Shown: piece by piece, positions 52,952 through 62,248 of the stretch
Position numbering within the stretch: position 1 is the first letter of the stretch
Layout: every line of letters begins with the position of its first letter
Assembly: GCF_000688375.1 (NCBI RefSeq)
Contig: NZ_JIAF01000004.1
Span: forward strand, 1,550,001 to 1,614,000
Length of the DNA stretch: 64,000 nt
Source: Prevotella sp. HUN102
GTDB taxonomy: Bacteria; Bacteroidota; Bacteroidia; Bacteroidales; Bacteroidaceae
Reading direction: 5' to 3'
Position numbers and translations under genes: made by a program
The notes under the pieces: model-generated
What the model was told of the DNA's origin: nothing
Database searches by the model: none
What the model saw: the letters and a program-made list of their open reading frames with translations, nothing else

Positions 52952-53098
52952 AAGTTGGTATCTAACAGTTCATATTTGCAAACTGTTCGCCAGTACATCC
53001 AAAAAAGAAGCGTGAACCCACGCTATCCCGACACAGAGGCACTGGTATACCTAAAAGACAAGATAGGCAAGTCCACGCCGTATGCACATACAGCATGA
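52943..53098 (+). CDS. Short ORF divergent from the reductase gene
   Basis: 51 codons starting within the reductase start region (9-base antisense overlap). The translation (QTVRQYIQKRSVNPRYPD, then ALVYLKDKIGKSTPYAHTA) looks protein-like, not random. It might be a truncated regulator. No family match and the ORF may be spurious. Confidence 0.25.
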   Translation: MFHKLVSNSSYLQTVRQYIQKRSVNPRYPDTEALVYLKDKIGKSTPYAHTA

Positions 53099-53330
53099 AA
53101 CATTGCGCTTTGGGTCTTGTCTTTTTTGAAAATTACCAGTTTTCTGTGTCAAGACGTTCTGCGAACGTTATGTTATATATAAAAGTGAAGTTCTTTAACT
53201 TCAACTATTATCGTCTAATATGAAACTGTTGCAAATATACAGAAAGTCCCGGATATTCCCGAATCGGAAAAAGAAAATCCTGCCTTATCTCACGACAAAA
53301 CAGGATTGAAAGCCATTAGAAAAGAAAAAA
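53099..53330. other. Intergenic region with a terminator-like hairpin
   Basis: No gene. It has a small hairpin GAAGTT-CTTT-AACTTC near 53190-53204 and a hairpin AATCCTG/CAGGATT (53276-53307), followed on the minus strand by TTCTTTTT, placed just after the HTH gene. Confidence 0.45.
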
Positions 53331-53609
53331 TTAATCGGTTTTCTCCCGAATTAACTTGTGTACATCCGTTGCACGGTAATAACATCTGCCATCCAGCATA
53401 AGGAAAGGGAGTATTCCCTTTTTCCGGTAACGGGTCAGTGTTCGGGGAGCTACTTTCAGAAGCAGGCACAAGTCCTGATTATCCAGTAGTTCTTCCCCGT
53501 CCAAACAATTACGTCCGTTTATCACTCGGTCTATCTTCTTATCCTGCATATCGAACCTATCCATAATACGTTCCATCCATGCGGTAAAATCGTCTTTGTC
53601 TATATACAT
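53331..53609 (-). CDS. Small excisionase-like HTH protein
   Basis: 92 residues. The C-terminal part LLDNQDLCLLLKVAPRTLTRYRKKGILPFLMLDGRCYYRATDVHKLI is a MerR/excisionase-type winged helix (HTH_17). The N-terminus is a short helix. In CTnDOT-like elements proteins of this form act in excision or regulation. It starts 13 bases downstream of the primase/helicase gene, same strand. Confidence 0.85.
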   Translation of the reverse strand: MYIDKDDFTAWMERIMDRFDMQDKKIDRVINGRNCLDGEELLDNQDLCLLLKVAPRTLTRYRKKGILPFLMLDGRCYYRATDVHKLIREKTD

Positions 53610-53621
53610 AAGGCTATCTGA

Positions 53622-55661
53622 TTAAATTGAACCAATCATAAAATAACTTTGGTTGGACGGGTCTTTGATGATAATATCCTTTTCTCGCATGAAGCGGATA
53701 TAGCTTTTTGCGGTGCGTTCTTTCACGTCCAAAATCTGCTGTATCTGTTCGCACAAGTCTATGTAGGTGATGTGTTCCTGTCTGCCGAACACGTCACGGG
53801 CAACCCCGACCAATTCCTTTTCCTTGCGTTTCTCTTTTTCCTCACGGGTCTTTTCACCCCTGTAAAGGTGCATTCCGGCTGCTTTGTCCCACGAAAAGAG
53901 CATTAAAGGAACATCCAGCGGGCTGCCATCCCTTACTTTCAGGGCTTTTACCACAGACATAGCCGGGTCTTCGTCTTTCTCTATCGAAAGGATAGCAGCC
54001 GCTTTGCGTTGCAGTTCCGAGCCTAAATGCCCCCGGAGCTTTAAGCCATTGGGAATAAAATGCAGCACGCAAATGATGCAGGTTTTATATATTCCTGCCA
54101 GTCGATACAATTCATCTATGATTGCCACGCTTTCCGCTTCGTCATTGGCACACCGCACAAGGTCAGCAATACCGTCTATCACCACTAACTGAATGCCATC
54201 GTACTGGTAATAATATCTATCCATGCTCTGAACAATGGCGTGAAGTCTTTCTTTACGAGACATACCCGTAAGGCAGAAAGCCTTAAATTCATCAGGCTTG
54301 TCTGTTTGTTTCGCCCTTTTTATCAAGTTAGTTACATTCTTGAACAGTTGTACTTCCGATTGTTCCGTATCATAAAGCAGGACGGCTTTATGTTTGGTAT
54401 TTTCGCTTACATTGATACCCAGCGTATCAACCTGAACATTTGCCGGGCGGATTGAACCCGCCACAAGTGCAGCCACATAATTACTTTTCCCTGTTCCCTC
54501 TCCGCCTGTGATGCAACACAAGTTCCCCTGTGTTCCCAGTGGAACGTCACCCGCCGAAATAATTTCCTGCGCTTTTGCCGGAGGATTATTAAAATCAATC
54601 TCACACGATTTAAGCATAGTCATTGTTTCATTATAGATTGTATCTAAGAAGTCGATAAATAGCTTGATAAAGTTTTCCCGGCTGTTGCCTGCCCGGAAAT
54701 AATCGGAAATATCCTTTTCCGTTTTAGTTCCCTGTAAAGGCAGTAACAACCGTTTCACCCCGTATTCACAGAGTTGTTTCTCATGCTTCTTTGCGCTTTC
54801 TGTTCCGGTCGCATCCATATCATAAAGCAATATGATATGTTTAAACCGGAACGTAAGTTTATAGATGATATTCGGCGGGACGGTTACCGTTTCACTGTTG
54901 AAACAAATCGCATGAAATCCCTTTGCAGCCAGTGAAAGGACGTCTTTTTCTCCACCTGTTATAAACAGGGTGTCGCCTTTGCTGGGTAGTTGTTCCAGTC
55001 CGAAACAATAATTCTCGCCGATGTTACCGCCATACAGGAAACGTGTTCTTGAAAACGGTCTGTACAGTTTGATAAAGCGTTTGCTTTTATACCCATAAAT
55101 GGGTTCTTCCTTAGTGGAAGTATAGGAAAACGGATTACCCTCTGAATTTTCACTTTGGAACTGGACGACCGAACAGACTTTATACTGTTCCAGTATTTCA
55201 GGGGTTATGCCGTACTGTTGCCAGTATTCCAGTTCGGAAGCGGTAAATTTCCTCTCCTTAAATGTGTACGGTCTGCCAGTACATTCTACTGGAACAGGCA
55301 CAGGCTTTTCCTGTTCTTTAAATGGTTGGGGTAGAGGTATCGGATTACCCTCTGAAATCCCCAACGACAAATCCCGGTCAATAATCTGCAAAATCTTGAT
55401 GAAGTCACCTGAATTGTTACAATCCAACCCTTTGAGCCTGCCCACGAAAAAGAAACAGTCACCGGAATAACTGTCATTCCCGAAATCTTTCAATTTATAG
55501 GTATTGCTCCGGCGGTCGAAATAGATGTTACAGGACGCTTTGCTGTCTTCATACAACGGATTAAGGAAGTTACGACCTACCCGCCATGTACCAGAAATGT
55601 AGTGTTTGAACACGTTCAGACCGTTATTTGTCCTTTCTAAGATTTCGTCTTTCCTTAACAT
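53622..55661 (-). CDS. Toprim/RecA-like primase-helicase protein
   Basis: 679 residues. A zinc-less N-terminal domain begins ILERTNNGLNVFKHYISGTW, followed by a Toprim domain with DTLFITGGEKDVLSLAAKGFHAICFNSE near residue 230 and ILLYDMDATGTESAKKHE near 278. A RecA-like ATPase follows with CITGGEGTGKSNYVAALV near residue 385 and LVVIDGIADLVRCAND near 495. A winged-helix-like C-terminus (DLCEQIQQILDVKERTAKSYIRFMREKDII) completes it. It probably primes or unwinds element DNA for replication after excision. Upstream HTH gene overlaps its start by 38 bases. Confidence 0.9.
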   Translation of the reverse strand: MLRKDEILERTNNGLNVFKHYISGTWRVGRNFLNPLYEDSKASCNIYFDRRSNTYKLKDFGNDSYSGDCFFFVGRLKGLDCNNSGDFIKILQIIDRDLSLGISEGNPIPLPQPFKEQEKPVPVPVECTGRPYTFKERKFTASELEYWQQYGITPEILEQYKVCSVVQFQSENSEGNPFSYTSTKEEPIYGYKSKRFIKLYRPFSRTRFLYGGNIGENYCFGLEQLPSKGDTLFITGGEKDVLSLAAKGFHAICFNSETVTVPPNIIYKLTFRFKHIILLYDMDATGTESAKKHEKQLCEYGVKRLLLPLQGTKTEKDISDYFRAGNSRENFIKLFIDFLDTIYNETMTMLKSCEIDFNNPPAKAQEIISAGDVPLGTQGNLCCITGGEGTGKSNYVAALVAGSIRPANVQVDTLGINVSENTKHKAVLLYDTEQSEVQLFKNVTNLIKRAKQTDKPDEFKAFCLTGMSRKERLHAIVQSMDRYYYQYDGIQLVVIDGIADLVRCANDEAESVAIIDELYRLAGIYKTCIICVLHFIPNGLKLRGHLGSELQRKAAAILSIEKDEDPAMSVVKALKVRDGSPLDVPLMLFSWDKAAGMHLYRGEKTREEKEKRKEKELVGVARDVFGRQEHITYIDLCEQIQQILDVKERTAKSYIRFMREKDIIIKDPSNQSYFMIGSI

Positions 55662-55983
55662 ATAGCTTGTGGTTGGTTATCAGGTTACGCATACATTCGT
55701 CATTGCTCTTTATCAAACGGCTTTCCAGCAACCGTTTAATCTCTCCGATTTTATAGAAATTGCGTCCCCTGATGGTAGAGTAAGCAATTTCTCCTTTGGA
55801 GCGGAGCCGTTGCAGGGTACGGTCACTTATTTTCAGGAAAGTACATACTTCGTAACTATCCACCCAAATATCATCTTCATTCTCCTTACAGTCATCCTGA
55901 CGAGAAAATACATAATTGGCAATCACATTAATCTTTGCCATCAATTCCTTAAAGGCTTTTGTTTCTACGGTTATTACATCCAT
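55624..55983 (-). CDS. HTH-domain protein upstream of the primase
   Basis: About 119 residues from ATG 55983 (MDVITVETKAF); 56010 is the alternative first start. EDDIWVDSYEVCTFLKISDRTLQRLRSKGEIAYSTIRGRNFYKIGEIKRLLESRLI is an excisionase-like winged HTH. The basic C-terminus is disordered. It starts the minus-strand unit HTH-primase-HTH; a regulator or excision cofactor is likely. Confidence 0.85.
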   Translation of the reverse strand: MDVITVETKAFKELMAKINVIANYVFSRQDDCKENEDDIWVDSYEVCTFLKISDRTLQRLRSKGEIAYSTIRGRNFYKIGEIKRLLESRLIKSNDECMRNLITNHKLYVKERRNLRKDK

Positions 55984-56145
55984 AATTATACTATAATTGT
56001 TTGGATGCAAAGGTGCAGGCTTTTCATAACCTAAACTTACAACCTATTTCCAAGTTGGAAGATTTATTTTTTGAGGTAAAATATAGGAAAACAGGGATAA
56101 TAATAGGCTTTTGGATAGAATTATACCTTTAAAAACAGGAGATAC

Positions 56146-56181
56146 AAAAACAACCAAGTTGGTATGAACTTGGTTGTTTTT
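56146..56181 (-). terminator. Terminator of rteC
   Basis: AAAAACAACCAAGTT (56146-56160) and AACTTGGTTGTTTTT (56167-56181) pair perfectly over 15 bp with a 6-base loop. It lies 3 bases past the rteC stop and can also act on the opposite strand. Confidence 0.9.
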
Positions 56182-56183
56182 GT

Positions 56184-57044
56184 TTAAAGGTTATCATCTT
56201 CATCCATCTTTTTAAGCAGGCTTTTTATTAAGCTGTTTAGAAAAGAAGTCCGGTCTTTTTTTCGGTCTTTCATGGTTATGTAAGTTCGGTAATAGTCGCC
56301 TAAGTCGATTTGAAACGATGCTTCCATAAAAGTCATAATTTCTTTTATATCCGTTTGTCCGTTATTCAGGACACCCGCCGCATAGATAGCGTAGCCTAAT
56401 TCTACGGCGGCTATTTTTGTTGCAGTCCACCGAAAAGGGTGTTCCGGTAAGAAAGACCGACTTTTTGCGATGATTACTTGCTTATCAACCCCATGTAGCT
56501 TTTTATTCAGATAAATACAAAGCATGTCATTCGCTAATATTTGTGCTGCTTTGTGGTCGTAACAAGTGGAAAATTCCGGGTCACGGTCATAAGGTACACA
56601 ATTCGGACACAGCTTAAAATCAATATGCCCCCGTACAAAATAATGATTGTCTAAGTGGGTCGCTTTAGAACGGTAATATTGGTAAAAATCCAAATTACTT
56701 TCAAAATAGGAAGTCAATTCATCCAATCTGTCGTTATAATACTTTTTTAAGACTTCAATACTTCCATGTGGTTTTCGCATTTCGGTATTGTAAATCTCTG
56801 TAAAGTATAATAATCTACTCAATACTTCCGGTTTGATGTGTTTGAAGAAATAAATTTCTTCTTCCTTGCTACTGAAAGGATGATTGACAATATATGTCCT
56901 CAAATCTTCGAGTGACCGTTGCAGGAACTCTACGACATCGAGAACTGCCTCTATTGAAATATTCCAGTTATCAACATCTATTTTTTCATAGATAGCACAG
57001 TCTATGTTTCTTATAAATTCTTCAAAATCGATTTCATTGTTCAT
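56184..57044 (-). CDS. rteC: RteC-like regulator
   Basis: 286 residues. The N-terminal domain is helical (FIRNIDCAIYEKIDV; FLQRSLEDLRTYIVNH), followed by YYRSKATHLDNHYFVRGHIDF and a C-terminal domain with FRWTATKIAAVELGYAIYAAGVLNNGQTDIKEIMTFMEASFQIDLGDYYRTYITMKDRKKDRTSFLNSL in pieces. In CTnDOT, RteC activates excision genes in response to tetracycline signalling through RteA/RteB; no rteA, rteB or tetQ is present here, so the inducing signal must differ. Low G+C. It lies upstream of the primase unit. Confidence 0.88.
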   Translation of the reverse strand: MNNEIDFEEFIRNIDCAIYEKIDVDNWNISIEAVLDVVEFLQRSLEDLRTYIVNHPFSSKEEEIYFFKHIKPEVLSRLLYFTEIYNTEMRKPHGSIEVLKKYYNDRLDELTSYFESNLDFYQYYRSKATHLDNHYFVRGHIDFKLCPNCVPYDRDPEFSTCYDHKAAQILANDMLCIYLNKKLHGVDKQVIIAKSRSFLPEHPFRWTATKIAAVELGYAIYAAGVLNNGQTDIKEIMTFMEASFQIDLGDYYRTYITMKDRKKDRTSFLNSLIKSLLKKMDEDDNL

Positions 57045-57186
57045 GTTATAACGGTTGTCTTAATGCCGAAAAATGTATCTTTATTCTGACTTTTGTAAAA
57101 GGCAGAATGCCGGAAATGTTAGAAACAAACATTTCCAGCACCAAGCCTTTTTGCGATAAAGTTAGATTAGGACTTTTGTCCTATTA

Positions 57187-58233
57187 TTATTTTGTAGCCG
57201 GAAACCAGCTTCGTGTATTATTGGCAATCCTTACTAACATCAACATTACCGGAACTTCAACCAGCACACCAACTACCGTAGCCAATGCAGCCCCGGATTG
57301 TAAACCAAAAAGAGAAATAGCCACAGCAACCGCCAATTCAAAGAAATTACTTGCCCCAATCATTCCGGCAGGTGCAGCAACATCATGGGGTAATTTCCAC
57401 CATTTTGCCCACCCGTAAGCAACGAAGAATATCAGAACCGTTTGCAATACAAGCGGAACTGCAATCAATAAGATATGCAGGGGATTGTTCAATATCGTTT
57501 CTCCCTGAAATGAAAACAGGATAATAAGCGTTAAGAGCAGTTCACCTACCGTATAATTATCAAATTTCTTAATAAACACGTTATTGAAATAGTCCACTCC
57601 TTTGCGGCGAATAACCATTATACGGGTAATAACCCCGGCAGCAAGTGGTATCACAACAAATAACACTACGGATAGCAACAGGGTGTCCCACGGGATAGAT
57701 ACGCCGCCAACCCCTAAAAGGAAAGCTACAATAGGCGCAAATGCTACTAATATGATTAAATCGTTTACCGCAACCTGTACCAGCGTGTAAGCGGCATCGC
57801 CTTTCGTTAAGTAACTCCACACAAATACCATCGCCGTGCAGGGTGCAGCCCCTAATAATACCGCCCCGGCTAAATATTCTTCGGCTAACCCGGCAGGTAT
57901 AAAGGCTTTGAAAACCACATAGAAGAATAAATAAGCTATTCCGAACATGGTAAACGGTTTTATCAGCCAATTTGTAACGCACGTAACTATTATTCCTTTC
58001 GGACGCCTGCCTACATTCTTAACGCTTTGAAAATCCACTTTTAGCATCATCGGATAAATCATCAACCAAATCAGGATAGCCACAGGTATAGACACATTGG
58101 CATATTCAAATTTGCTTAATGTTTGCGGAATTGCCGGAAGCCATTGTCCCACAGCAATTCCAATAATGATGCACAAGGCAACCCAGATAGTCAGGTATTT
58201 TTCAAAAAATCCAATTCCTTGTTTCTTTTCCAT
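57187..58233 (-). CDS. arsB: Arsenite efflux permease (ACR3 family)
   Basis: 348 residues, ten membrane segments, BASS superfamily. IWLMIYPMMLKVDFQSVKNVGRRPKG and LGAAPCTAMVFVWSYLTKGD (conserved Cys) are ACR3 hallmarks, as is the later GAAPC/ANNTRSW type C-terminus. Exports As(III) across the inner membrane using the proton motive force, or together with ArsA. It is the last gene of the ars operon. Confidence 0.95.
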   Translation of the reverse strand: MEKKQGIGFFEKYLTIWVALCIIIGIAVGQWLPAIPQTLSKFEYANVSIPVAILIWLMIYPMMLKVDFQSVKNVGRRPKGIIVTCVTNWLIKPFTMFGIAYLFFYVVFKAFIPAGLAEEYLAGAVLLGAAPCTAMVFVWSYLTKGDAAYTLVQVAVNDLIILVAFAPIVAFLLGVGGVSIPWDTLLLSVVLFVVIPLAAGVITRIMVIRRKGVDYFNNVFIKKFDNYTVGELLLTLIILFSFQGETILNNPLHILLIAVPLVLQTVLIFFVAYGWAKWWKLPHDVAAPAGMIGASNFFELAVAVAISLFGLQSGAALATVVGVLVEVPVMLMLVRIANNTRSWFPATK

Positions 58234-58245
58234 AACAACAACTAT

Positions 58246-58674
58246 TTAGCTTAATTGTGGTTTTAATTCGTTCAGGTAGAAGTCATAGAAACGGGCTTTT
58301 ATTTCATCCCGTACCCGATGAAATTCACTGTTTATAAACTCCGGCGTTCCGGTTGCTTCTGATGGGTCGTCAAATCCTATATGCTGCCTGTTTCTTACTT
58401 TACCCGTAAACATCGGGCAGCTTTCGTTTGCCCCACCGCAGACCGTAATAACATAGTCCCATTCCTGCCCTATATATAGGTTTACACTTATAGGGGTATG
58501 GTGGGTTAAATCTATACCCATTTCATCCATAACCTTTACCGCCATCGGATTGACCTTTTCAGCAGGTTTTGTTCCTGCTGAAAAGACATTCAGTTTATTG
58601 TCAAATGATTGCAAAAAGCCATGTGCCATTTGACTGCGACAGCTATTCCCTGTACAAAGAATTAAAATCTTCAT
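58246..58674 (-). CDS. arsC: Arsenate reductase (low-MW phosphatase type)
   Basis: 142 residues. N-terminal ILILCTGNSCRSQMAHGFL contains the CX5R phosphatase-like loop (CTGNSCRS). GTKPAEKVNPMAVKVMDEMGIDLTHHTPISV and a second Cys in VCGGANESCPMF follow the thioredoxin-coupled ArsC pattern. Reduces As(V) to As(III) for export by ACR3. Confidence 0.95.
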   Translation of the reverse strand: MKILILCTGNSCRSQMAHGFLQSFDNKLNVFSAGTKPAEKVNPMAVKVMDEMGIDLTHHTPISVNLYIGQEWDYVITVCGGANESCPMFTGKVRNRQHIGFDDPSEATGTPEFINSEFHRVRDEIKARFYDFYLNELKPQLS

Positions 58675-58678
58675 GTTT

Positions 58679-60391
58679 TTAATTATTTTTCCAAGCTATC
58701 AGGGCAGCATTTCCCTTTGACAATTCTTCTACTTTCTTAATCCAAATCAATTCATTTTGCGCCTTTGCCCGCAAGAAAGAATTTTCGGTGTCAGTTAATG
58801 ACAGGCAGGCATTTACAACCCACCATTTATTATTAATCCCAGCACGTTGTAAATCCATTTGCAAACGTTCGGCTTCAAATACGGGTGTTGCTTCGGGCAG
58901 AGTCACAATAACGACTTCTGTTTCCTGTTGGTTTCTTAAACGTGGTAACAGTTTTTTTACCGACGCGGGAGTATCGCCATGTGTACGTTGCACTTCTTTA
59001 TGGTAACTTTCCGTTGCATCCAGCAATAACAAAGTGTGTCCGGTAGGTGCGGTATCAATTACAACGACTTCATTTTCCGCTTTATCGACAATTTCAGCGA
59101 AAGCCCGGAATACTGCGATTTCCTGCGTACACGGTGAACGTAAATCTTCCTCTATATATTCCATATCTTCGGCAGTCATTGTTTCCGCTGCTTTACTGCG
59201 AACCTCGTTTTTATAGGCTTCCAATACTTCCGCTTCATCAATACGGCTTACCGTAATGCCCGCCTGAACAGCAAGGTTATAATTCAGATGGTTTGCCGGG
59301 TCGGTGGTGGTAAGATGTACCTTTGCGCCCAGTTTTGTTAATTTCAGGGCTATTTCAGTGGCTAAAGTGGTTTTTCCCACGCCGCCTTTTCCCATAGTAA
59401 AAACAACCCTTTTCCCTGACTGATAAAGGTCGTTTACCAGTTCATCTAACCCTTTGGCATCGGTAATCCGCTGATAATTCGCATCATTTGTTAAATTATC
59501 ATCGTGAAGCATCCGGCGGATATTCGCAATATTAGATAAATTGTATGACCGTAAAGGAACATAATAAGACGGATACGCCAGCAATTCCGCAGGGGTCTGT
59601 TTCAGGGCGTTTTGCTGTCTGTCATATATTTGTTTCGATACGCTGTCGGCTTCATCTAATTGCAGCAGAAGCCCGTTAATTACCAATAGCTGGTTTTTAA
59701 TTCCCAGTAATTGCAATTCGTGTGAAGAACGTGCGGCTTCTTTTAATGGTGCGATTTCGGGACGGCTAACCAACACTAAGCGGGTTGCGTTTGCATCCGA
59801 AAGTGTTTCTACTGCCTGCTTATAGATACCTTTTCGTTCTTCTAAACCGGATAATTGACCTAAGCAAGATGCACCGTGCGTACTCTCACTAATAAATGTA
59901 CTCCACGCTGATGGCAGTTGTAGCATTCGTAACGTGTGTCCCGTAGGGGCTGTATCAAAGATGATATGGTCGTATTCCTTTGCTTTATTGGCATCCGTGA
60001 TAAAATCGGAAAACTGGTTAAAAGCCGCAATTTCTACCGTGCAAGAGCCTGAAAGTTGTTCTTCCATATTCTGAATAACACTTTCGGGCAGTTGTCCCCG
60101 GAAAGGAGCGATAACGCTTTCCCTGTATTCGGCTGCGGCTTGTTCCGGGTCGAGATTAACGACTGTTAAGCCGGGGACTTCTTGAATATCCGTGCCGTGT
60201 CCGTTCAGTGTTTGATTAAACACGTCTTGCAAATTGGAAGCCGGGTCTGTACTGATAAGAAGTATTTTCTTTCCATTATCTGCCAAACCTACCGCAGTAG
60301 CACAGGCAATAGAAGTTTTTCCTACACCGCCCTTTCCGGTAAAGAAAAGGTATTTCGTCAAATCTATATCTGATAAATTGAATGTTTTCAT
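58679..60391 (-). CDS. arsA: Arsenical pump-driving ATPase ArsA
   Basis: 570 residues with two homologous ATPase halves. Each has a deviant Walker A (FFTGKGGVGKTSIAC near residue 18 and FTMGKGGVGKTTLATE near residue 334), a DTAPTGHT motif (about 143 and 440) and a regulatory Cys (GSCTVE and SPCTQE). It couples ATP hydrolysis to As(III) efflux through the permease. The tandem structure and Cys pair are as in R773 ArsA. Confidence 0.96.
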   Translation of the reverse strand: MKTFNLSDIDLTKYLFFTGKGGVGKTSIACATAVGLADNGKKILLISTDPASNLQDVFNQTLNGHGTDIQEVPGLTVVNLDPEQAAAEYRESVIAPFRGQLPESVIQNMEEQLSGSCTVEIAAFNQFSDFITDANKAKEYDHIIFDTAPTGHTLRMLQLPSAWSTFISESTHGASCLGQLSGLEERKGIYKQAVETLSDANATRLVLVSRPEIAPLKEAARSSHELQLLGIKNQLLVINGLLLQLDEADSVSKQIYDRQQNALKQTPAELLAYPSYYVPLRSYNLSNIANIRRMLHDDNLTNDANYQRITDAKGLDELVNDLYQSGKRVVFTMGKGGVGKTTLATEIALKLTKLGAKVHLTTTDPANHLNYNLAVQAGITVSRIDEAEVLEAYKNEVRSKAAETMTAEDMEYIEEDLRSPCTQEIAVFRAFAEIVDKAENEVVVIDTAPTGHTLLLLDATESYHKEVQRTHGDTPASVKKLLPRLRNQQETEVVIVTLPEATPVFEAERLQMDLQRAGINNKWWVVNACLSLTDTENSFLRAKAQNELIWIKKVEELSKGNAALIAWKNN

Positions 60392-60416
60392 TTTTATATA
60401 ATTAGCTGGTGAATAC

Positions 60417-60743
60417 TCATTTTACTGGCATAAAATCCAAATTGATACCTGTCCATTCACTCATTTGTTTGGTGGTAGGATAGGTTTGTGAAACAGCGAT
60501 TTCTCCGTCCACTAAAGTAATTGGCAAAGCATCCGCCCCATGTTTTTGCAGATACTCATTTACCGTTTTATTACTTACGTACACTTGCGGTTCGTCACGT
60601 AAATTGTGGCGGGTAACGATGATACCCTGTTTTTTCAATGTTTCAATAACCACTGCAATACGCATTAATTCCGGGTCGATATTTGTCCCACAAAGACCCG
60701 TAGGGCAACACATTGCCGGGTCGAAAATTTCTATCTTTTTCAT
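60417..60743 (-). CDS. arsD: Arsenic metallochaperone ArsD
   Basis: 108 residues; thioredoxin-like. The As(III)-binding Cys residues Cys12, Cys13 and Cys18 are visible in FDPAMCCPTGLCGTNIDPEL. Transfers As(III) to ArsA. The gene lies 25 bases upstream of arsA. Confidence 0.94.
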   Translation of the reverse strand: MKKIEIFDPAMCCPTGLCGTNIDPELMRIAVVIETLKKQGIIVTRHNLRDEPQVYVSNKTVNEYLQKHGADALPITLVDGEIAVSQTYPTTKQMSEWTGINLDFMPVK

Positions 60744-60775
60744 ACTGTTTTTATTTAAAATGATACTCTATGTAT

Positions 60776-61483
60776 TTATAGATAAAAGACTACTGCATAA
60801 TAAATTCCTACCGCAATAAAGAGGATGGCAACTATTTTACGAAACCATTTCTCGAATATTTGCATCCGGTTATAAAACTTACCCAGTCCGGCAACACTGT
60901 ACGCTAAAATCCATGCAACAAGGATTACGGGCAATCCCGTAGCAATAGCGTAAATTACAGGTAAGAGATACCCGCCCGTTTCTGCTGCTGACAAGGGCAT
61001 AAGCATACCGAAATAAAACACTCCACTGGTAGGACAAAAAGCAAGGGCGAATAAAATACCCAATAGCATAGCCCCCCAACCGCCTTTAGTCCTCTTTTTC
61101 AAACTTTCACCGCCGATATTGATTTTCGGCAAATTGAGTTTTATTATATCGAGCATAAATATTCCAATGATGATTAACGCCGGAGCAATCAGCATTTCCC
61201 CGTATTTGCTTACAGCTTTTTGAACCATAAACATACTTGCCCCCTCACGGAGAATAGGAATAAGGATAAAGCCAAGAACTGTATAGCTTACTATTCTGCC
61301 GAAAGTATAAAGCAATCCGTTTATAAATATTCGGTGACGGTTTTCTATGTCCTTGCTAATAAATCCTATTGCCGTTATGTTGGTCGCTAACGGGCATGGG
61401 CTGACTGCCGTTAAAATCCCCAATATAAAAGCTGTAATAGCAGGAATAGAACTGTTATCTAATAGCGATTGAAGAAAATCCAT
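60776..61483 (-). CDS. CcdA/DsbD-like permease (ArsG type)
   Basis: 235 residues with six membrane helices (TAFILGILTAVSPCPLATNITAIGFISKD start). The SPCPLATN motif is CcdA-like (Cys-Pro pair). FGILFALAFCPTSGVFYFGML holds a second Cys/Pro element. These proteins, named ArsG in some ars loci, are proposed to move organoarsenicals or reducing power; the function is not certain. Encoded one base from the ArsF-like gene. Confidence 0.8.
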   Translation of the reverse strand: MDFLQSLLDNSSIPAITAFILGILTAVSPCPLATNITAIGFISKDIENRHRIFINGLLYTFGRIVSYTVLGFILIPILREGASMFMVQKAVSKYGEMLIAPALIIIGIFMLDIIKLNLPKINIGGESLKKRTKGGWGAMLLGILFALAFCPTSGVFYFGMLMPLSAAETGGYLLPVIYAIATGLPVILVAWILAYSVAGLGKFYNRMQIFEKWFRKIVAILFIAVGIYYAVVFYL

Positions 61484-61484
61484 C

Positions 61485-61928
61485 TTACAACTGTTTTAAC
61501 AATTCGTCAATCTTGCTTTTAATTCCCTCTTTAAACTTGTCCGGTGCATTTTTCGCATTGGAAAAACTAAACTCGGTCATGTTGTTTACATTCTCTTTGC
61601 CGTCTTTCCAGCCGTTTACGAATAAAGACGACCATGTAACTTCGTACTTGTCTGCAATCGCTTCATTTTCTTTCTTTGAAATATCTATCACTTTGTAGAT
61701 AATTTTACCGTCTGCTTTTTCTTTTGAATAAAGGCTATCCAAAAGGGCTACTGTATTTGCTTCTATCGCCCGGCAAGTGATACACCGTTGCGCTCCATGA
61801 AAATAAAGAACTTCTATGCGGTTAGTCTGTATTTCTTCCGCTTGGTTTTCTCCGGTCTTTTTCTTTGAACCATTACCACAGGAAACTAAGACCAGCGTTG
61901 CAATCAGTAGATAAAATAATTTTCTCAT
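61485..61928 (-). CDS. ArsF-like thioredoxin-fold lipoprotein
   Basis: 147 residues with a lipoprotein signal (ATLVLVSCGNG, Cys near residue 17). The rest is a thioredoxin-like domain with EVLYFHGAQRCITCRAIEANTVALLDSLY, where the C-I-T-C pair is the redox motif. Such proteins are called nitrophenyl compound nitroreductase subunit ArsF in databases. It may work with the adjacent CcdA-like permease in redox handling of arsenicals. Confidence 0.8.
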   Translation of the reverse strand: MRKLFYLLIATLVLVSCGNGSKKKTGENQAEEIQTNRIEVLYFHGAQRCITCRAIEANTVALLDSLYSKEKADGKIIYKVIDISKKENEAIADKYEVTWSSLFVNGWKDGKENVNNMTEFSFSNAKNAPDKFKEGIKSKIDELLKQL

Positions 61929-61937
61929 AGTTCATTT

Positions 61938-62171
61938 TTATTTTGTTATTAACTCTTTCACTTCTGCAAGAGATAACTTTTTTCCGGCTGATACGACTTT
62001 CTCGTCAATCACCAAAGCCGGAAGCCCTAAAATGTTATACTCCATGATTTTCAATAAATCTTCCTCTTTGATAAGGGTTGCATCGCAACCTAATTCTGAA
62101 ATAGCTTGTTTGGTGGTTTCGTACAAGGCTTTACAGCTTGAACACCCAGTTCCTAATACTTTAATTTCCAT
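61938..62171 (-). CDS. Small thioredoxin/glutaredoxin-like protein
   Basis: 77 residues from ATG 62171 (MEIKVLGTGC); 62177 is an alternative. CSSC redox motif near residue 10 and NILGLPALVIDEKVVSAGK are typical of the small thioredoxin family that often accompanies CcdA-like permeases and ars genes. Lies just downstream of the second ArsR operator and opens the operon with the ArsF/ArsG pair. Confidence 0.88.
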   Translation of the reverse strand: MEIKVLGTGCSSCKALYETTKQAISELGCDATLIKEEDLLKIMEYNILGLPALVIDEKVVSAGKKLSLAEVKELITK

Positions 62172-62207
62172 TATCATTCTACTTTAAAGTTAATATAATA
62201 ATCGTAA

Positions 62208-62223
62208 TTCGTAGAACTACGAA
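62208..62223. promoter_or_regulatory. ArsR-type operator upstream of the thioredoxin-like gene
   Basis: TTCGTAG-AA-CTACGAA is a perfect 7-bp inverted repeat with a 2-base spacer between arsR and the next gene. A related site lies upstream of arsR at 62601-62616. Confidence 0.6.
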
Positions 62224-62248
62224 CATTAATTCCAAAAAAAAGGTACTG

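Noticed and set aside
56184..57044. Tetracycline-inducible excision circuit as in CTnDOT
   Set aside because: An RteC-like gene is present but no tetQ, rteA or rteB is found in the window.
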